This document shows, one piece after another, positions 30,766 through 42,733 of a DNA stretch of 64,000 nt. Source of the DNA: Vibrio cincinnatiensis. GTDB lineage: Bacteria > Pseudomonadota > Gammaproteobacteria > Enterobacterales > Vibrionaceae. The stretch is taken from assembly GCF_022113815.1 (NCBI RefSeq), contig NZ_SGOM01000001.1, forward strand, positions 1 through 64,000. The letters are read 5' to 3'. The notes under the pieces are model-generated. The model was not told the origin of the DNA, made no database searches, and saw only the letters and a list, made by a program, of their open reading frames with translations. Position 1 is the stretch's first letter, and every line of letters starts with the position of its first letter. Both the position numbers and the translations under genes were made by a program.

Positions 30766-32490
30766 TTATTGGCACTTCTCGGCGATGAATTTTTCAACGC
30801 AAGCTTCAATTTCTGCCGCTGTTGGTAGAGATAACGCTTCTTGTGCCATTGCTTTCACTTCAGCAAAGTTTGAGTTACGAATGACTTTCTTCACTTTAGG
30901 AATAGAAATACCACTCATAGAGAACTCGTCTAAGCCCATACCTAACAATAACAGTGTTGCTCGTTCATCACCAGCAAGCTCACCGCACATACCGGTCCAT
31001 TTACCTTCAGCATGAGAGGCATCAATTACTTGTTTGATAACCGTCAATACCGCTGGTGACAGTGGATTGTACAGGTGAGAAATCATTTCATTACCACGGT
31101 CAACCGCAAGGGTGTACTGGGTGAGATCGTTCGTACCGATAGAGAAGAAAGAGACTTCTTTTGCTAAGTGATGAGCAATCGCAGCAGCGGCTGGGGTTTC
31201 TACCATTACGCCAATTTCGATATTTTCATCAAAGGCGAGTCCTTCGCTACGAAGTTCTGCTTTGTATTCTTCAATCGCTTCTTTTAGGGCACGAATTTCT
31301 TCAACAGAAATGATCATTGGGAACATGATACGCAGTTTACCATGTGCAGATGCGCGTAAAACACCGCGTAATTGGTCACGTAAGATTTCACGACGATCTA
31401 AACTGATACGTACTGCACGCCAGCCTAAGAATGGGTTCATTTCTTTTGGCAGGTCCATGTAGGGGAGGTCTTTATCACCGCCAATGTCCATAGTACGGAT
31501 AATAACAGACTGCCCATCCATCGCTTCTGCAACTTCTTTATAAGCTTGGTACTGTTCTTCTTCCGTAGGCAGAGCATCACGGTCCATAAATAGGAATTCG
31601 GTACGGTAAAGGCCGACACCTTCACCACCGTTACGGATAATACCGTCACAGTCTTTCACTGTGCCAATGTTACCGCATACTTCAACACGATGGCCATCAA
31701 GGGTTTCAGCTGGCAAATCTTTAAGTTTCGCCAGTTCTTCTTTTTCTGCTAAGAAAGCTTGTTGAACTTGTTTTGCTTGCTCAAGCTCGGCTTCCGTTGG
31801 GTTAACAAAAATTTGGTTGTTGATCGCATCCAAAACCAACATGTCGCCGTTCTTGACTTGTTTGGTAATATTGTTGGTACCCACAACGGCAGGTAATTCT
31901 AAAGAACGAGCCATGATAGAAGTATGAGAAGTACGACCGCCGATATCACAGGCAAAACCCAGTACATAGTCAAGGTTAATTTGTGCTGTTTCAGATGGTG
32001 TTAGGTCGTAAGCAACCAGAATGACTTCTTCATTAATATCACTGATAGAAACGATATGAATGCCAAGCGCATTTTTTACAAAGCGAGAACCGATATCGCG
32101 GATATCTGTTGCGCGTTCTTTTAGGTATTCGTCATCAAGAGATTCAAGCGCAGTCGCTTGTTCTTCAATGACGGTATAAATTGCATTATCAGCAGAAAGT
32201 TTGTCGTTTTTGATGAGCGCTAAAATTTCTTCTTCTAGTTCTTCATCTTCAAGCAACATGATGTGGCCTTCAAAGATGGCTTCTTTTTCTTCACCAAAAG
32301 TTTCCAGCGCTTTCTGTTTGATGACTTCAAGCTGAGCCGCAGATTTTTTGCGAGCGTCATAGAAACGTTGAATCTCTGAATCAACTTGAGCGTCTGAAAT
32401 GGTGTTTGTGTTTAGGACTATTTCATCTTCTTGAAGTAGTAATGCTTTACCTATAGCAATACCAGGAGATGCTAGGATGCCTGAAATCAT
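30766..32490 (-). CDS. ptsI: PTS enzyme I (phosphoenolpyruvate-protein phosphotransferase)
   Basis: First enzyme of the sugar PTS: takes phosphate from PEP and hands it to HPr. 574 aa. The phosphorylated histidine is in [12 protein letters not shown] (near residue 189). PEP-site motifs [30 protein letters not shown] and [20 protein letters not shown] are present, and Cys in [11 protein letters not shown] is the usual active-site cysteine. It lies 147 bases after ptsH. Confidence 0.98.
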   Translation of the reverse strand: MISGILASPGIAIGKALLLQEDEIVLNTNTISDAQVDSEIQRFYDARKKSAAQLEVIKQKALETFGEEKEAIFEGHIMLLEDEELEEEILALIKNDKLSADNAIYTVIEEQATALESLDDEYLKERATDIRDIGSRFVKNALGIHIVSISDINEEVILVAYDLTPSETAQINLDYVLGFACDIGGRTSHTSIMARSLELPAVVGTNNITKQVKNGDMLVLDAINNQIFVNPTEAELEQAKQVQQAFLAEKEELAKLKDLPAETLDGHRVEVCGNIGTVKDCDGIIRNGGEGVGLYRTEFLFMDRDALPTEEEQYQAYKEVAEAMDGQSVIIRTMDIGGDKDLPYMDLPKEMNPFLGWRAVRISLDRREILRDQLRGVLRASAHGKLRIMFPMIISVEEIRALKEAIEEYKAELRSEGLAFDENIEIGVMVETPAAAAIAHHLAKEVSFFSIGTNDLTQYTLAVDRGNEMISHLYNPLSPAVLTVIKQVIDASHAEGKWTGMCGELAGDERATLLLLGMGLDEFSMSGISIPKVKKVIRNSNFAEVKAMAQEALSLPTAAEIEACVEKFIAEKCQ

Positions 32491-32582
32491 AGCCTTACCT
32501 TAAATTGGTCAACTGTAAACGGGAGAAAATGGACGTTAGTGCTAACGATAATATGTAGCCTATTCTCGGACATATTTCCAAT

Positions 32583-32613
32583 AAAGCCATTTTGTTAGAA
32601 ACAAAATGGCTTT
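32583..32613. repeat. Perfect 13-bp hairpin between ptsH and ptsI
   Basis: Arms AAAGCCATTTTGT (32583-32595) and ACAAAATGGCTTT (32601-32613), loop TAGAA. A good T-run follows only on the plus strand, while both flanking genes run on the minus strand. It may act as a leaky terminator or RNA-stability element between HPr and EI. Confidence 0.75.
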
Positions 32614-32637
32614 GATTTTTTAAATAGGAAAGGCCTA

Positions 32638-32895
32638 TTAGTGAAGTTGGTCCATTAGCGCAACTAGGTGGTCAACGGCTTCTTTAGCTTGAGGACCTTC
32701 TGCAGAAATAGAAACAACAGTGCCTTTTACTAGGCCTAGTGTTTGAAGTTTAAATAGGCTTTTTGCACTCGCGCTTTTACCGTTTGAAGTTACGGTGATG
32801 TCTGCATCAAAAGCTTTTGCTTCTTTTACAAATTGTGCTGCTGGACGAGTGTGAAGACCGTTTTCTGCAGTGATTTCTACTTGCTTCTCGTACAT
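32638..32895 (-). CDS. ptsH: Phosphocarrier protein HPr
   Basis: Small PTS phosphocarrier, 85 aa. His15 lies in [15 protein letters not shown] and the regulatory-serine region [11 protein letters not shown] is present as in other gammaproteobacteria. First gene of the ptsH-ptsI-crr group; the 245 bases upstream, up to the cysK terminator, should hold its promoter. Confidence 0.98.
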   Translation of the reverse strand: MYEKQVEITAENGLHTRPAAQFVKEAKAFDADITVTSNGKSASAKSLFKLQTLGLVKGTVVSISAEGPQAKEAVDHLVALMDQLH

Positions 32896-33140
32896 GTTTT
32901 ATACCCCAATTAATTTAGTTTTTGTAAGTTGTTAACTTGCATAAGCTTAACCTTTACCGCCAATTTCTGCTAGCGCAGTAACGGCATTTTCGTGTCAGAG
33001 CTTATCCTCGTCTAAAACAATCAATCGCTTTTGTTGCTCAAAGCAGACAAAAACCATTGACTTTAATCTAGTTGGCTTCTTTATTTTGAAGCTAGAAATA
33101 AAACACCCCGATATTACCAAAGGTGGGGCAAGGATCAACA

Positions 33141-33165
33141 AAAAAGCCCCTGAACGGGGCTTTTT
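33141..33165 (-). terminator. cysK terminator
   Basis: Ten-bp stem AAAAAGCCCC / GGGGCTTTTT with a five-base loop; strong T-run on both strands. It isolates cysK from the pts genes. Confidence 0.9.
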
Positions 33166-33192
33166 TAAACGAAAATTTGATTTCACCACATA

Positions 33193-34161
33193 TTACTGTT
33201 GGTTTTCTTTTTCAGTAAAAATGCCTGAAAATAGAGCGGTGCTGAGATAACGCTCACCTGAACTAGGTAGCACAGTAACAATGGTTTTCCCTTCAAATTC
33301 AGGAAGTTCTGCAAGTCGATTGGCGGCAACTACCGCAGCCCCCGAAGAAATGCCCGCGAGGATGCCTTCTTCTTCCATCAGGCGACGAGCCATTTCAATT
33401 GCTTCATCGGATGTTACCGTTTCGACTCGGTCAATGAGATCTAAATCGAGGTTGCCAGGAATAAAACCGGCTCCGATACCTTGAATTTTGTGTGGTGCCG
33501 GTTTGATTTCTTCTCCGGCTAAAGCTTGGGTGATGACGGGAGATTCCGCTGGCTCGACAGCAACGGAGACAATAGCTTTGCCTTTTTCACCTTTAATATA
33601 GCGGCTAGTGCCGGTGAGAGTGCCGCCAGTACCGACTCCGGCAATAAATACATCGATTTGGCCATCTGTAGCATCCCAGATTTCAGGCCCAGTGGTTTTT
33701 TCATGAATCTCTGGGTTCGCTGGGTTATCGAACTGTTGAAGTAGCAGATATTTTTCTGGATTACTGGCCACAATTTCTTCGGCTTTAGCAATGGCTCCTT
33801 TCATTCCTTTAGCGGCTTCTGTCAGCTCAAGTTTTGCTCCCAATGCTTTGAGTAGTTTGCGGCGTTCAAGGCTCATGGATTCAGGCATGGTTAATGTCAA
33901 TTTATAACCACGAGCAGCGGCAACAAAGGCGAGGGCAATCCCTGTATTACCACTGGTTGGTTCAACCAGTTCTATCCCTGCTTTTAGTTTACCTTGTTTT
34001 TCTGCTTCCCAAATCATGTTTGCACCAATTCGGCATTTCACACTAAAGCTTGGGTTACGGGCTTCAATTTTTGCTAATACCTTGCCTTTGCTTACTTTAT
34101 TTAAACGAACAAGCGGTGTGTTACCAATAGTTAGGGAGTTGTCTTCGTAAATTTTGCTCAT
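33193..34161 (-). CDS. cysK: Cysteine synthase A
   Basis: PLP enzyme making cysteine from O-acetylserine and sulfide. 322 aa. The PLP lysine is in [14 protein letters not shown]; the substrate loop [15 protein letters not shown] and phosphate-binding [10 protein letters not shown] are intact. Neighbours cysZ and ptsHI-crr match the E. coli order. Confidence 0.98.
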   Translation of the reverse strand: MSKIYEDNSLTIGNTPLVRLNKVSKGKVLAKIEARNPSFSVKCRIGANMIWEAEKQGKLKAGIELVEPTSGNTGIALAFVAAARGYKLTLTMPESMSLERRKLLKALGAKLELTEAAKGMKGAIAKAEEIVASNPEKYLLLQQFDNPANPEIHEKTTGPEIWDATDGQIDVFIAGVGTGGTLTGTSRYIKGEKGKAIVSVAVEPAESPVITQALAGEEIKPAPHKIQGIGAGFIPGNLDLDLIDRVETVTSDEAIEMARRLMEEEGILAGISSGAAVVAANRLAELPEFEGKTIVTVLPSSGERYLSTALFSGIFTEKENQQ

Positions 34162-34302
34162 GGTGATATTCCTTCATTACGCAGATTTAGCATTGGATGC
34201 GTGGAGATAATTAGTCGATACCGTTCAAGAATAGGGTGTGGCTAAAGAAGGTAAAAGGACTAAAAAGTTATAACTTATTAAGGATTTAAATTTACCGAGT
34301 GA

Positions 34303-35049
34303 TTACGGTCTATATTCATTTTTAAATTCATTTACCCACATTGAGGTCGCACCACAGACGGCAACAGGCATAATGAAGAGATTCAGCACAGGAATAGCGG
34401 TAAGAATTGAGATGATCATTCCAAATCCATACGCTTTGCTTTGTTTTTGTTTCAAACTGTGTCGCATCGCATTGAAGTCAACTTTGTGGTTGTCAAAGGG
34501 GTAGTCACAATATTGGATAGACAACATCCATGCCGTAAATATAAACCATAATATGGGCCCCACGGTTTGCCCTAATGCTGGGATCAGCAGTAACAGAAAT
34601 AACCCAATGGCTTTTGGAATAATGTAGGCCATTTTTCGGCATTCTCTAAGTAAAATACGTGGGGTATCTTTGATTAGGCCCCAAATACTCTGTTCACTGA
34701 CCGTTTGCCCCGTGATTTTTTGTTCAACTTTTTCGGCGAGTAATCCATTTAAAGGGGCGGCAATAAAATTGGCTAATGTGCTAAAAAAATAGGAAAACGT
34801 GCCTAAAATAGTCAACGTTAGTAGTGGCCAAAGTAGATAACTTAGCCAAGATAAAAAATCAGGAAGCGCGTCGATCCATTGATTTATCCAGCTGTCTAAG
34901 TGGGTAAATAAGTAATACATAGCCCCACCAACAAGCAGTAAGTTGGCAAATAGTGGCAATAGAACAAAGCGTCGAATACCCGGTGAAAATGCGAGTTTGA
35001 TGCCTTCAATAAAATAGCCAAAACCCGAATGTTGTGATGTGATAGGCAT
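34303..35049 (-). CDS. cysZ: Sulfate transporter CysZ
   Basis: Inner-membrane sulfate uptake protein of the EI24/CysZ family, 248 aa. The N-terminal HSGFGYFIEGIKLAFSPGIRRFVLLP, quoted in part as GFGYFIEGIKLAF, and the FSYFFSTLANFIAAPLNGLLAEK segment are typical. About four helices are visible. It precedes cysK, which uses the reduced sulfur, and is divergent from zipA. Confidence 0.95.
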   Translation of the reverse strand: MPITSQHSGFGYFIEGIKLAFSPGIRRFVLLPLFANLLLVGGAMYYLFTHLDSWINQWIDALPDFLSWLSYLLWPLLTLTILGTFSYFFSTLANFIAAPLNGLLAEKVEQKITGQTVSEQSIWGLIKDTPRILLRECRKMAYIIPKAIGLFLLLLIPALGQTVGPILWFIFTAWMLSIQYCDYPFDNHKVDFNAMRHSLKQKQSKAYGFGMIISILTAIPVLNLFIMPVAVCGATSMWVNEFKNEYRP

Positions 35050-35276
35050 AGTAGATCCCCAAATAAGCGAAAGATGATATTAACTCATCTCTCCATTGTA
35101 ACGGAGTGTGATGCGAATAAAAATTTGCTCATAGACGTAACTTCTAACATTAAGTTGTTCTAAAACAGGGGTAAGTTTTGGTAAAGTAGCCGAATAAACC
35201 GATAATCTACCTTGGTAAACGTGCGTCATAGGCGTTAGAGCTCAGAACATCAACACCGAGAAACTGAGAGTTTAAA

Positions 35277-36113
35277 ATGCAGGAATTGCGATTCGTACTC
35301 ATTATTGTCGGCGCGCTAGCGATAGCCGCTTTACTATTTCATGGTCTTTGGACCAGTAAAAAGGAAGGAAAGTCTAAGTTTGGTGATAAGCCTCTTGGTC
35401 GTATAGCGGTTGAGCGCCATGACGATGCGTCGTCATCAGAGGCTTCGTTGGATGAGGTGGTTCGTAAAGAGCGTAAAGAACCCGATTTTGGGCTATCAAA
35501 CCATGAGATCGATCCTTTGATTGCTGATTATGAACCCGACGTTTCGGTTACCCCCGTTCACCTTTCTGATGACGTTGATGTTCAGCCTTCCTCAGTGATG
35601 TCGATGAATACGGTGTCTGAGCCGTCAGAGGTGAACTCTTCAAATGATACGCCATCGGTAGGTGCTGTATCTGAACCTGAGTCAACAGAAGAAGCTTTGC
35701 AAGTGATGGTATTGAACGTGCATTGTGCTGGCACAGAGCCATTTATTGGGACTAAGCTTTTTGATAGCCTGCAACAAAATGGGCTGTTGTACGGAGAAAT
35801 GGATATTTATCATCGTCATTCGGATTTATCCGGAACGGGGAAAGTGTTATTTAGTGTCGCCAATATGATGCAGCCAGGAACACTAAAACATGATGATCCT
35901 GCACTGTTTACGACAAAAGGCATTTCCTTTTTTATGACACTTCCTTGCTTTGGTGATCCAGAGCAAAACTTTAAGTTAATGCTAAAAACGGCTCAGCAAA
36001 TAGCAGACGATCTTGGGGCGAATGTCTTGGATGATGCAAGAAACTTAATGACACCTGATCGCCTGTCTGCATACCGTAAACAGATCCAAGAGTTTAAAGC
36101 CAAACAAGCTTAA
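35277..36113 (+). CDS. zipA: Cell division protein ZipA
   Basis: Bitopic membrane protein that tethers FtsZ to the inner membrane. 278 aa: one N-terminal helix (residues 5-24), a basic stretch, a variable acidic and serine/proline-rich linker (about 45-140) and the C-terminal FtsZ-binding domain with [21 protein letters not shown] and [20 protein letters not shown], each shown in part as VLNVHC and [11 protein letters not shown]. Lies directly before ligA, as in E. coli. Confidence 0.95.
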   Translation: MQELRFVLIIVGALAIAALLFHGLWTSKKEGKSKFGDKPLGRIAVERHDDASSSEASLDEVVRKERKEPDFGLSNHEIDPLIADYEPDVSVTPVHLSDDVDVQPSSVMSMNTVSEPSEVNSSNDTPSVGAVSEPESTEEALQVMVLNVHCAGTEPFIGTKLFDSLQQNGLLYGEMDIYHRHSDLSGTGKVLFSVANMMQPGTLKHDDPALFTTKGISFFMTLPCFGDPEQNFKLMLKTAQQIADDLGANVLDDARNLMTPDRLSAYRKQIQEFKAKQA

Positions 36114-36129
36114 CTGATTGATAGTTAAT

Positions 36130-36156
36130 AAAGGCTCCAGCTCGGAGCCTTTTTTC
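36130..36156 (+). terminator. Terminator between zipA and ligA
   Basis: Stem AAAGGCTCC / GGAGCCTTT with a five-base loop and a following T-run, 17 bases after zipA and just before the ligA ribosome site. ligA therefore needs read-through or its own promoter within zipA. Confidence 0.8.
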
Positions 36157-36160
36157 ATGA

Positions 36161-38185
<2,025 letters not shown>

Positions 38186-38203
38186 AGAGTATTTCATCGT
38201 TAT

Positions 38204-38238
38204 AAAAAACCTCAGTCTATAGGCTGAGGTTTTTTATT
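38204..38238 (+). terminator. ligA terminator
   Basis: Stem AAAAAACCTCAG / CTGAGGTTTTTT, loop of eight bases, T-run after it; 19 bases past the ligA stop. Confidence 0.9.
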
Positions 38239-38658
38239 TGTTGAAAATAACTTGATTGGTTATAGGCGATTTATCTTCAATAAAAAGAAATGCTCGGATT
38301 TTTTTGTCACCTTATTTTGTATATCAATGCGAGTGACTTCAATTAAATGATTTTAATAACTTATAATTATTTGATTTTAAAGTACTTTATTTGTTTGTTA
38401 AGTGCTCATTTGAATAATTAGATCTTGATCACTTACTGGCCTAAAGTTTGCCTTGGGTCATATTTTTTTAGTTAAAAATTAAGTTCTGATTGATGTTTTA
38501 TCCGTGATAGTTAGTCTTAAGGCATGGATACACAAGCGTGTAGACAGACAGCGATGAGGCTCTTAATGGGGTTCTCATACAAGGAAAAGTTTTCTCCCTT
38601 CGGCGGCCAACTTTGGGGAGAAAAACAAAACAGCTATCTCTATTTTTAGGAGTTTTCC
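38239..38658 (+). promoter_or_regulatory. Long leader region of the chitoporin-like gene
   Basis: About 420 bases without a gene. The first half is very A+T-rich and should hold the promoter. The last part is likely a 5' leader: a nine-bp hairpin TTTTCTCCC (38590-38598) / GGGAGAAAA (38616-38624) is followed by an A-rich stretch and a strong AGGAG site before the ATG. Porin leaders are frequent targets of small RNAs, so regulation here is likely, but no partner can be seen. Confidence 0.5.
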
Positions 38659-39741
38659 ATGGACAAAATGTTTAAACGTACTTTATTGGGTGCGACCGTT
38701 GCTACTCTGCTTTCTTCTGGTGCAGCATTTAGCGTTTCGGCAGCAGAATCCGCAAACTATGAAGTTTATGGAGTAATCGCACTGCAAGCGGCTTATCGTG
38801 ATTATGATTCAGGTGATAAAGCAAAAGATGATGATTTAGGTGGTACTCAGTTTAACAACGAATCTCGCATTGGTTTCCGTGGCGAGAAAGATTTCAAAAA
38901 TATTGAATCTACTTTTATTTGGCAAATCGAAGCGGGTTATGTTGACCCATCTTTCTCTGACCCAGGTTCTGAATGGGGGGCTCGTGATACCTTCGTTGGC
39001 TTTAAGCATGACAGCTACGGTATGGTTCGTCTAGGTCGCGTTCTGTCACCACTCTATGAATTGGTTGACTGGCCGGCTTCTAACCCAGGCTTGGGTGACG
39101 TGTTTGACTGGGGTGGTGCGATCGGTGGTACTAAACACCAAGACCGTGCTTCCAACACTATTCGCTGGGATACGCCAGCTTTTGCTGACAAACTATCTCT
39201 GAACTTAGCTTATGGCGTAGCTGGTAAAGATGGCGCACAAAAAGGTGACGGTAAAGATTACTGGATGGGCGCAGCGGCACACTACAAACTTTCAGTTTTC
39301 CAATTTGATTTAGCCTATGAAGGCAACCGTGACGTAGCCAAAGAAGAGACTGAGTGGGATAACGATGCTTACCTATTTGGCGTGCAAGGTTGGTTTGATA
39401 ATGGCCTTTCTTTCTACGCTCAGTATAAGATGATGGAAGCGAAACCTTCTGCTGGCGATAAAGAGAAGCAAAATGCTTACTCTGCGGGTGTTGCTTATAC
39501 AACGGGTGATTGGCAGTTCAAAGTCGGTTATGCGAAGAATGAAGAACTTAAAGTGGGTGGCGATAAGCTAAAAGGTTCGGATGACGATGTGTTATCTGTA
39601 CAAGCGCTATACTTTGTTGACCCATCAGCGGTGCTGTATGCTCGTGCACGTACTTTAGATTTTGGTTCGGATTATGAAGGCGCACGCTGGAAATCAGCGG
39701 ATTTTGATGAGTACTCAGTGGGTGTAGAGTATTACTTCTAA
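38659..39741 (+). CDS. chiP: Outer-membrane porin, probable chitoporin
   Basis: General-porin-fold protein of 360 aa with signal peptide (cleavage near VSA-AESANYEVYG). Beta-barrel signs: alternating hydrophobic strands, RIGFRGEKDF, YGMVRLGRVLSPLYELVDW as constriction-loop region, and a C-terminal phenylalanine in EYSVGVEYYF. The gene follows ligA, the place of the V. cholerae chitoporin VC0972, and this synteny together with the acidic loops is the reason for the chitoporin call. An OmpU-like general porin is the alternative. In vibrios ChiP carries chito-oligosaccharides through the outer membrane, which would fit the nag genes further on. Confidence 0.8.
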   Translation: MDKMFKRTLLGATVATLLSSGAAFSVSAAESANYEVYGVIALQAAYRDYDSGDKAKDDDLGGTQFNNESRIGFRGEKDFKNIESTFIWQIEAGYVDPSFSDPGSEWGARDTFVGFKHDSYGMVRLGRVLSPLYELVDWPASNPGLGDVFDWGGAIGGTKHQDRASNTIRWDTPAFADKLSLNLAYGVAGKDGAQKGDGKDYWMGAAAHYKLSVFQFDLAYEGNRDVAKEETEWDNDAYLFGVQGWFDNGLSFYAQYKMMEAKPSAGDKEKQNAYSAGVAYTTGDWQFKVGYAKNEELKVGGDKLKGSDDDVLSVQALYFVDPSAVLYARARTLDFGSDYEGARWKSADFDEYSVGVEYYF

Positions 39742-39768
39742 GCAAAGCGTGAATTTTTGTTATAGAGT

Positions 39769-39796
39769 ATGGCGAGCTTAGGCTCGCCATTTTATT
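39769..39796 (+). terminator. Terminator after the chitoporin-like gene
   Basis: Stem ATGGCGAGC / GCTCGCCAT, loop TTAG plus neighbour base, then TTTTATTTT. Confidence 0.85.
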
Positions 39797-39810
39797 TTGA
39801 AGGATAGACT

Positions 39811-40449
39811 ATGAAATTATTACCTATTAGCTTGCTGGCATCGTTACTGTCTATTTCGGTAGGCAGTTATGCCAATATTGACGTGACCTTTGATCGTGAT
39901 ATTCAATTGTTGGCTGTCAATGGTGAATCGGAAGGATTTACTTTTGGGCACCGTTCAGAGCTGACATTAGAGCCGGGAGAGCATCAGCTATTGGTTCGAG
40001 CGGAGCGAGTGATACCTATGTCAGGGAAAAAAAACAAATACAAATCACCTTTGATGGTTGTGAAAATTTCTGGTCATGAGGGTAAGTTAAACCTTGCTCC
40101 CACCATGATTATCCGCAATGAAGGCAATGCACTAGAGTTTGACCGCCATCCGGCTTTAGACATCGAATTAAGACAAGGGGCATTGGAGATAGAACAAGAC
40201 TTTATTCCTGGCCGCTCCTTTGGTTTAATGGGGGACTATCGTAAAGAACTGACTCAATTTAACCGCACAGAAAGTAAAGCGGCTATTCATCGATCCGCAT
40301 TGACTCGTCCTGTGGCCGCTTCTCGTGTTGAAAAGGGCGCTACAGGGGCTAGCCTTGAGATAGATAAACTTGAGATGATCCAACAGGTTTATCTTGAACT
40401 GGATGAAGCACAGCGTAAAGCTTTTCTATCTTGGGCGATAAGCCAGTAA
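39811..40449 (+). CDS. DUF2057 (YccT) family periplasmic protein
   Basis: 212 aa with signal peptide (MKLLPISLLASLLSISVGSYA). The N-terminal half, IDVTFDRDIQLLAVNGESEG then LELTPGEHQLLVRAE-like LTLEPGEHQLLVRAERVI, is the DUF2057 signature. The function is not known. It is separated from the porin gene by a terminator and ends 10 bases before cueR, so cueR may be read from its promoter. Confidence 0.8.
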   Translation: MKLLPISLLASLLSISVGSYANIDVTFDRDIQLLAVNGESEGFTFGHRSELTLEPGEHQLLVRAERVIPMSGKKNKYKSPLMVVKISGHEGKLNLAPTMIIRNEGNALEFDRHPALDIELRQGALEIEQDFIPGRSFGLMGDYRKELTQFNRTESKAAIHRSALTRPVAASRVEKGATGASLEIDKLEMIQQVYLELDEAQRKAFLSWAISQ

Positions 40450-40459
40450 TAGGAATAAT

Positions 40460-40900
40460 ATGCAAATTCGTGATGTTGCAAAAGTAACAGGATTAAGTGC
40501 CAAATCGATCCGATTTTATGAATCCAAAGGGTTGATTGCTGCTCCTGAACGAGGCAGTAATGGTTACCGATATTATTCGGAACATCATTTGGCACCATTG
40601 CGTTTAATTGCTAGCGCTAGGCAGGTTGGATTTAGCTTAGAAGAGTGCGCCTCTTTATTACAACTTGCACAAAAAGAAGACCGAACCAGTGCAGAAATTA
40701 AGCAAAAAACTCAGCGTAAAGTACAAGATATTGAAAGCAAAATTGAGCAACTTGAACAGATAAAATCACAATTACAATCGTGGATTCGAGAGTGTCCTGG
40801 TGACAGTGGCTCCGAATGCCCTATTTTAGATAATCTGTACCATTATCCTTCCTCTCAAAAATCATGTTGTATGAAAAAAGTGGATGTAGATTCAAATTAA
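40460..40900 (+). CDS. cueR: Copper-responsive MerR-type regulator CueR
   Basis: MerR-family activator of copper export genes. 146 aa: N-terminal winged helix (MQIRDVAKVTGLSAKSIRFYES, shown in part as IRFYESKGLI), dimerisation coiled coil (about residues 75-115) and the metal loop CPGDSGSECPI whose two cysteines bind Cu(I). A further CC pair near the end (QKSCCMKK) also resembles CueR. No copA or cueO lies beside it here. Convergent with nfeD-qmcA. Confidence 0.93.
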   Translation: MQIRDVAKVTGLSAKSIRFYESKGLIAAPERGSNGYRYYSEHHLAPLRLIASARQVGFSLEECASLLQLAQKEDRTSAEIKQKTQRKVQDIESKIEQLEQIKSQLQSWIRECPGDSGSECPILDNLYHYPSSQKSCCMKKVDVDSN

Positions 40901-40906
40901 CAATGG

Positions 40907-40947
40907 ATAAGTAAGAAGAACAAGGGGGGCCGGTTCTTCTTACTTAT
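40907..40947. terminator. Terminator between cueR and the nfeD-like gene
   Basis: Perfect 15-bp stem ATAAGTAAGAAGAAC / GTTCTTCTTACTTAT with an 11-base G-rich loop, just after the cueR stop. Confidence 0.7.
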
Positions 40948-41075
40948 TGCTTACTTGTGAAGCTATCACCGTATTGGTTGTCGCTCAATGAGGCTGAGAT
41001 CTAGACTGGCCCATGGCGGTAAAGGTTAAGCTAATGTTCTGATTGAGCACTTCAGGTTATGTAGAGGGATCGAGG

Positions 41076-41543
41076 CTATTTCTCTACAGGTTGGTAGTGC
41101 TTAATTTTAAGAGTAATGCCATCAAGATCAATAACTTCGACGATACTACCAGCCCGAATATCTTCTTCACTTATTGCTGACCATGTACTATCTGCAAGAT
41201 GTATTCGTGTGACGACATTGGCTTTTACATCATCGGTTATTTTTATTCGTTGACCAATAAGCTGTTTCTCTTTTTGATTTAAAGATCGCTGACTGTCGCC
41301 AATTTGGTCTGTTTTAAACTGACGACGCCACCATAACCAAGTGGTGAGTAACGTGAAACTCGCAAACGTCATCCACTGCAGCTGCCAACCGATGGGGATA
41401 AATAACATCAATATGCCTACCAATAAGCCGGATAGACCTAACCAAAGAAAGTAGCCTGCAGTGCCCAGTAGCTCCACAGCGAGTAATGCCAAACCTAAGG
41501 CCAACCAGTGCCAATGGTTGAATTGTGTTAACCAATCAATCAA
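41076..41543 (-). CDS. ybbJ: NfeD family membrane protein (YbbJ)
   Basis: 155 aa with two or three N-terminal membrane helices and a C-terminal OB-fold domain ([22 protein letters not shown]... [14 protein letters not shown]). NfeD proteins partner with SPFH/stomatin proteins, and here the start overlaps the qmcA stop by four bases. The pair probably acts in membrane organisation; the precise role is not known. Confidence 0.92.
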   Translation of the reverse strand: MIDWLTQFNHWHWLALGLALLAVELLGTAGYFLWLGLSGLLVGILMLFIPIGWQLQWMTFASFTLLTTWLWWRRQFKTDQIGDSQRSLNQKEKQLIGQRIKITDDVKANVVTRIHLADSTWSAISEEDIRAGSIVEVIDLDGITLKIKHYQPVEK

Positions 41544-42469
41544 GCTTGATTTCCTTTATCTGTTGAATGTTGAAACATCTCTGCAATACCAGCGATAGAA
41601 CCCATTAATCCCGTGGCCTCCAGTGGCAACATGATGATTTTCCCGTTTTCTGCCTGACCAATCGATTTTAATGCTTCGGTATACCCTTGGGCAATAAAGT
41701 AGTTGACGGCTTGCATATCTCCCTGTGCGATGGCTTCCGATACCATAGCGGTTGCTTTAGCCTCCGCTTCTGCTGCTCGTTCACGGGCTTCAGCTTGTAG
41801 AATTGCCGCTTGTTTTTCACCCTCAGCCTTTAAAATTTCAGACTGTTTTTGTCCTTCTGCACGTAAGATTTGTGCTTGACGAACGCCTTCAGCTTCTAAT
41901 ACTTCTGCACGTTTATTTCGTTCTGCTTTCATTTGTGCATTCATTGCAGCAGTGAGGTCCGCTGGTGGTTGAACATCTTTTATCTCAATACGAGTGATCT
42001 TTATTCCCCATGGGTTTGTTGCTTGGTCAATGATGGATAATAATTTGGTATTAATCATATCTCGCTGACTTAGCATTTCATCCAGTTCCATTGAGCCAAG
42101 TACCGTTCGCATATTGGTCAGGGTCAAGTTGCGGATAGCATGCTCTAAATCAGTGACTTCATACGCGGCACGGGCAGCATCAATGACTTGCACAAAACAG
42201 ACCGCATCAATAACAACACTTGCGTTATCTTTACTGATCACCTCTTGGGCGGGGATGTCGAGGACTCTTTCCATCATATTGATTTTTTGTCCGATTCGGT
42301 CAACAAATGGAATGATGATATTTAATCCGGGTTTTAATGTGTGGGTATAACGACCAAAGCGTTCTACTGTCCAATGTTTGCCTTGAGGGACGGTTTTAAC
42401 CGCCGACATAATAAAACTGATAGCAACGGCGACAAACACGCCAATTGTAATAAGAGAGTCAATAGCCAT
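41540..42469 (-). CDS. qmcA: SPFH/stomatin-like protein QmcA
   Basis: Inner-membrane protein with one N-terminal helix (about residues 5-24), an SPFH/band 7 domain ([22 protein letters not shown] onward, shown in part as [14 protein letters not shown]) and a long Ala/Glu-rich coiled coil ([20 protein letters not shown] and following). 309 aa. QmcA is an FtsH- and membrane-quality-control related protein in E. coli. Operon with the nfeD gene. Confidence 0.95.
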   Translation of the reverse strand: MAIDSLITIGVFVAVAISFIMSAVKTVPQGKHWTVERFGRYTHTLKPGLNIIIPFVDRIGQKINMMERVLDIPAQEVISKDNASVVIDAVCFVQVIDAARAAYEVTDLEHAIRNLTLTNMRTVLGSMELDEMLSQRDMINTKLLSIIDQATNPWGIKITRIEIKDVQPPADLTAAMNAQMKAERNKRAEVLEAEGVRQAQILRAEGQKQSEILKAEGEKQAAILQAEARERAAEAEAKATAMVSEAIAQGDMQAVNYFIAQGYTEALKSIGQAENGKIIMLPLEATGLMGSIAGIAEMFQHSTDKGNQA

Positions 42470-42733
42470 GACGTATCCTTGTGGATTGATATGAATAATC
42501 AGAATAATGAGGTATGAATGGCACGATTGTGCAGTAGAGTAGGGAGGCAGGCAAGGTAACTTATTTAAAAGTGGAGGCTGTGGTATGAAATTAGGCTATC
42601 TCGTTAATGATTTTATCTATTAACTTGGCGCCATTTCTTTTGGCTTCAATCTATGGTGGCATGGATAACGCCGATTTACCCCATTCACATTCGTACTGAT
42701 GCTCATGGGGTGGCACGATAAATTAAATGGCTA

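Noticed and set aside
32995..33189. 64-codon minus-strand frame between cysK and ptsH
   Set aside because: It reads through the cysK terminator stem, so it is not a gene.
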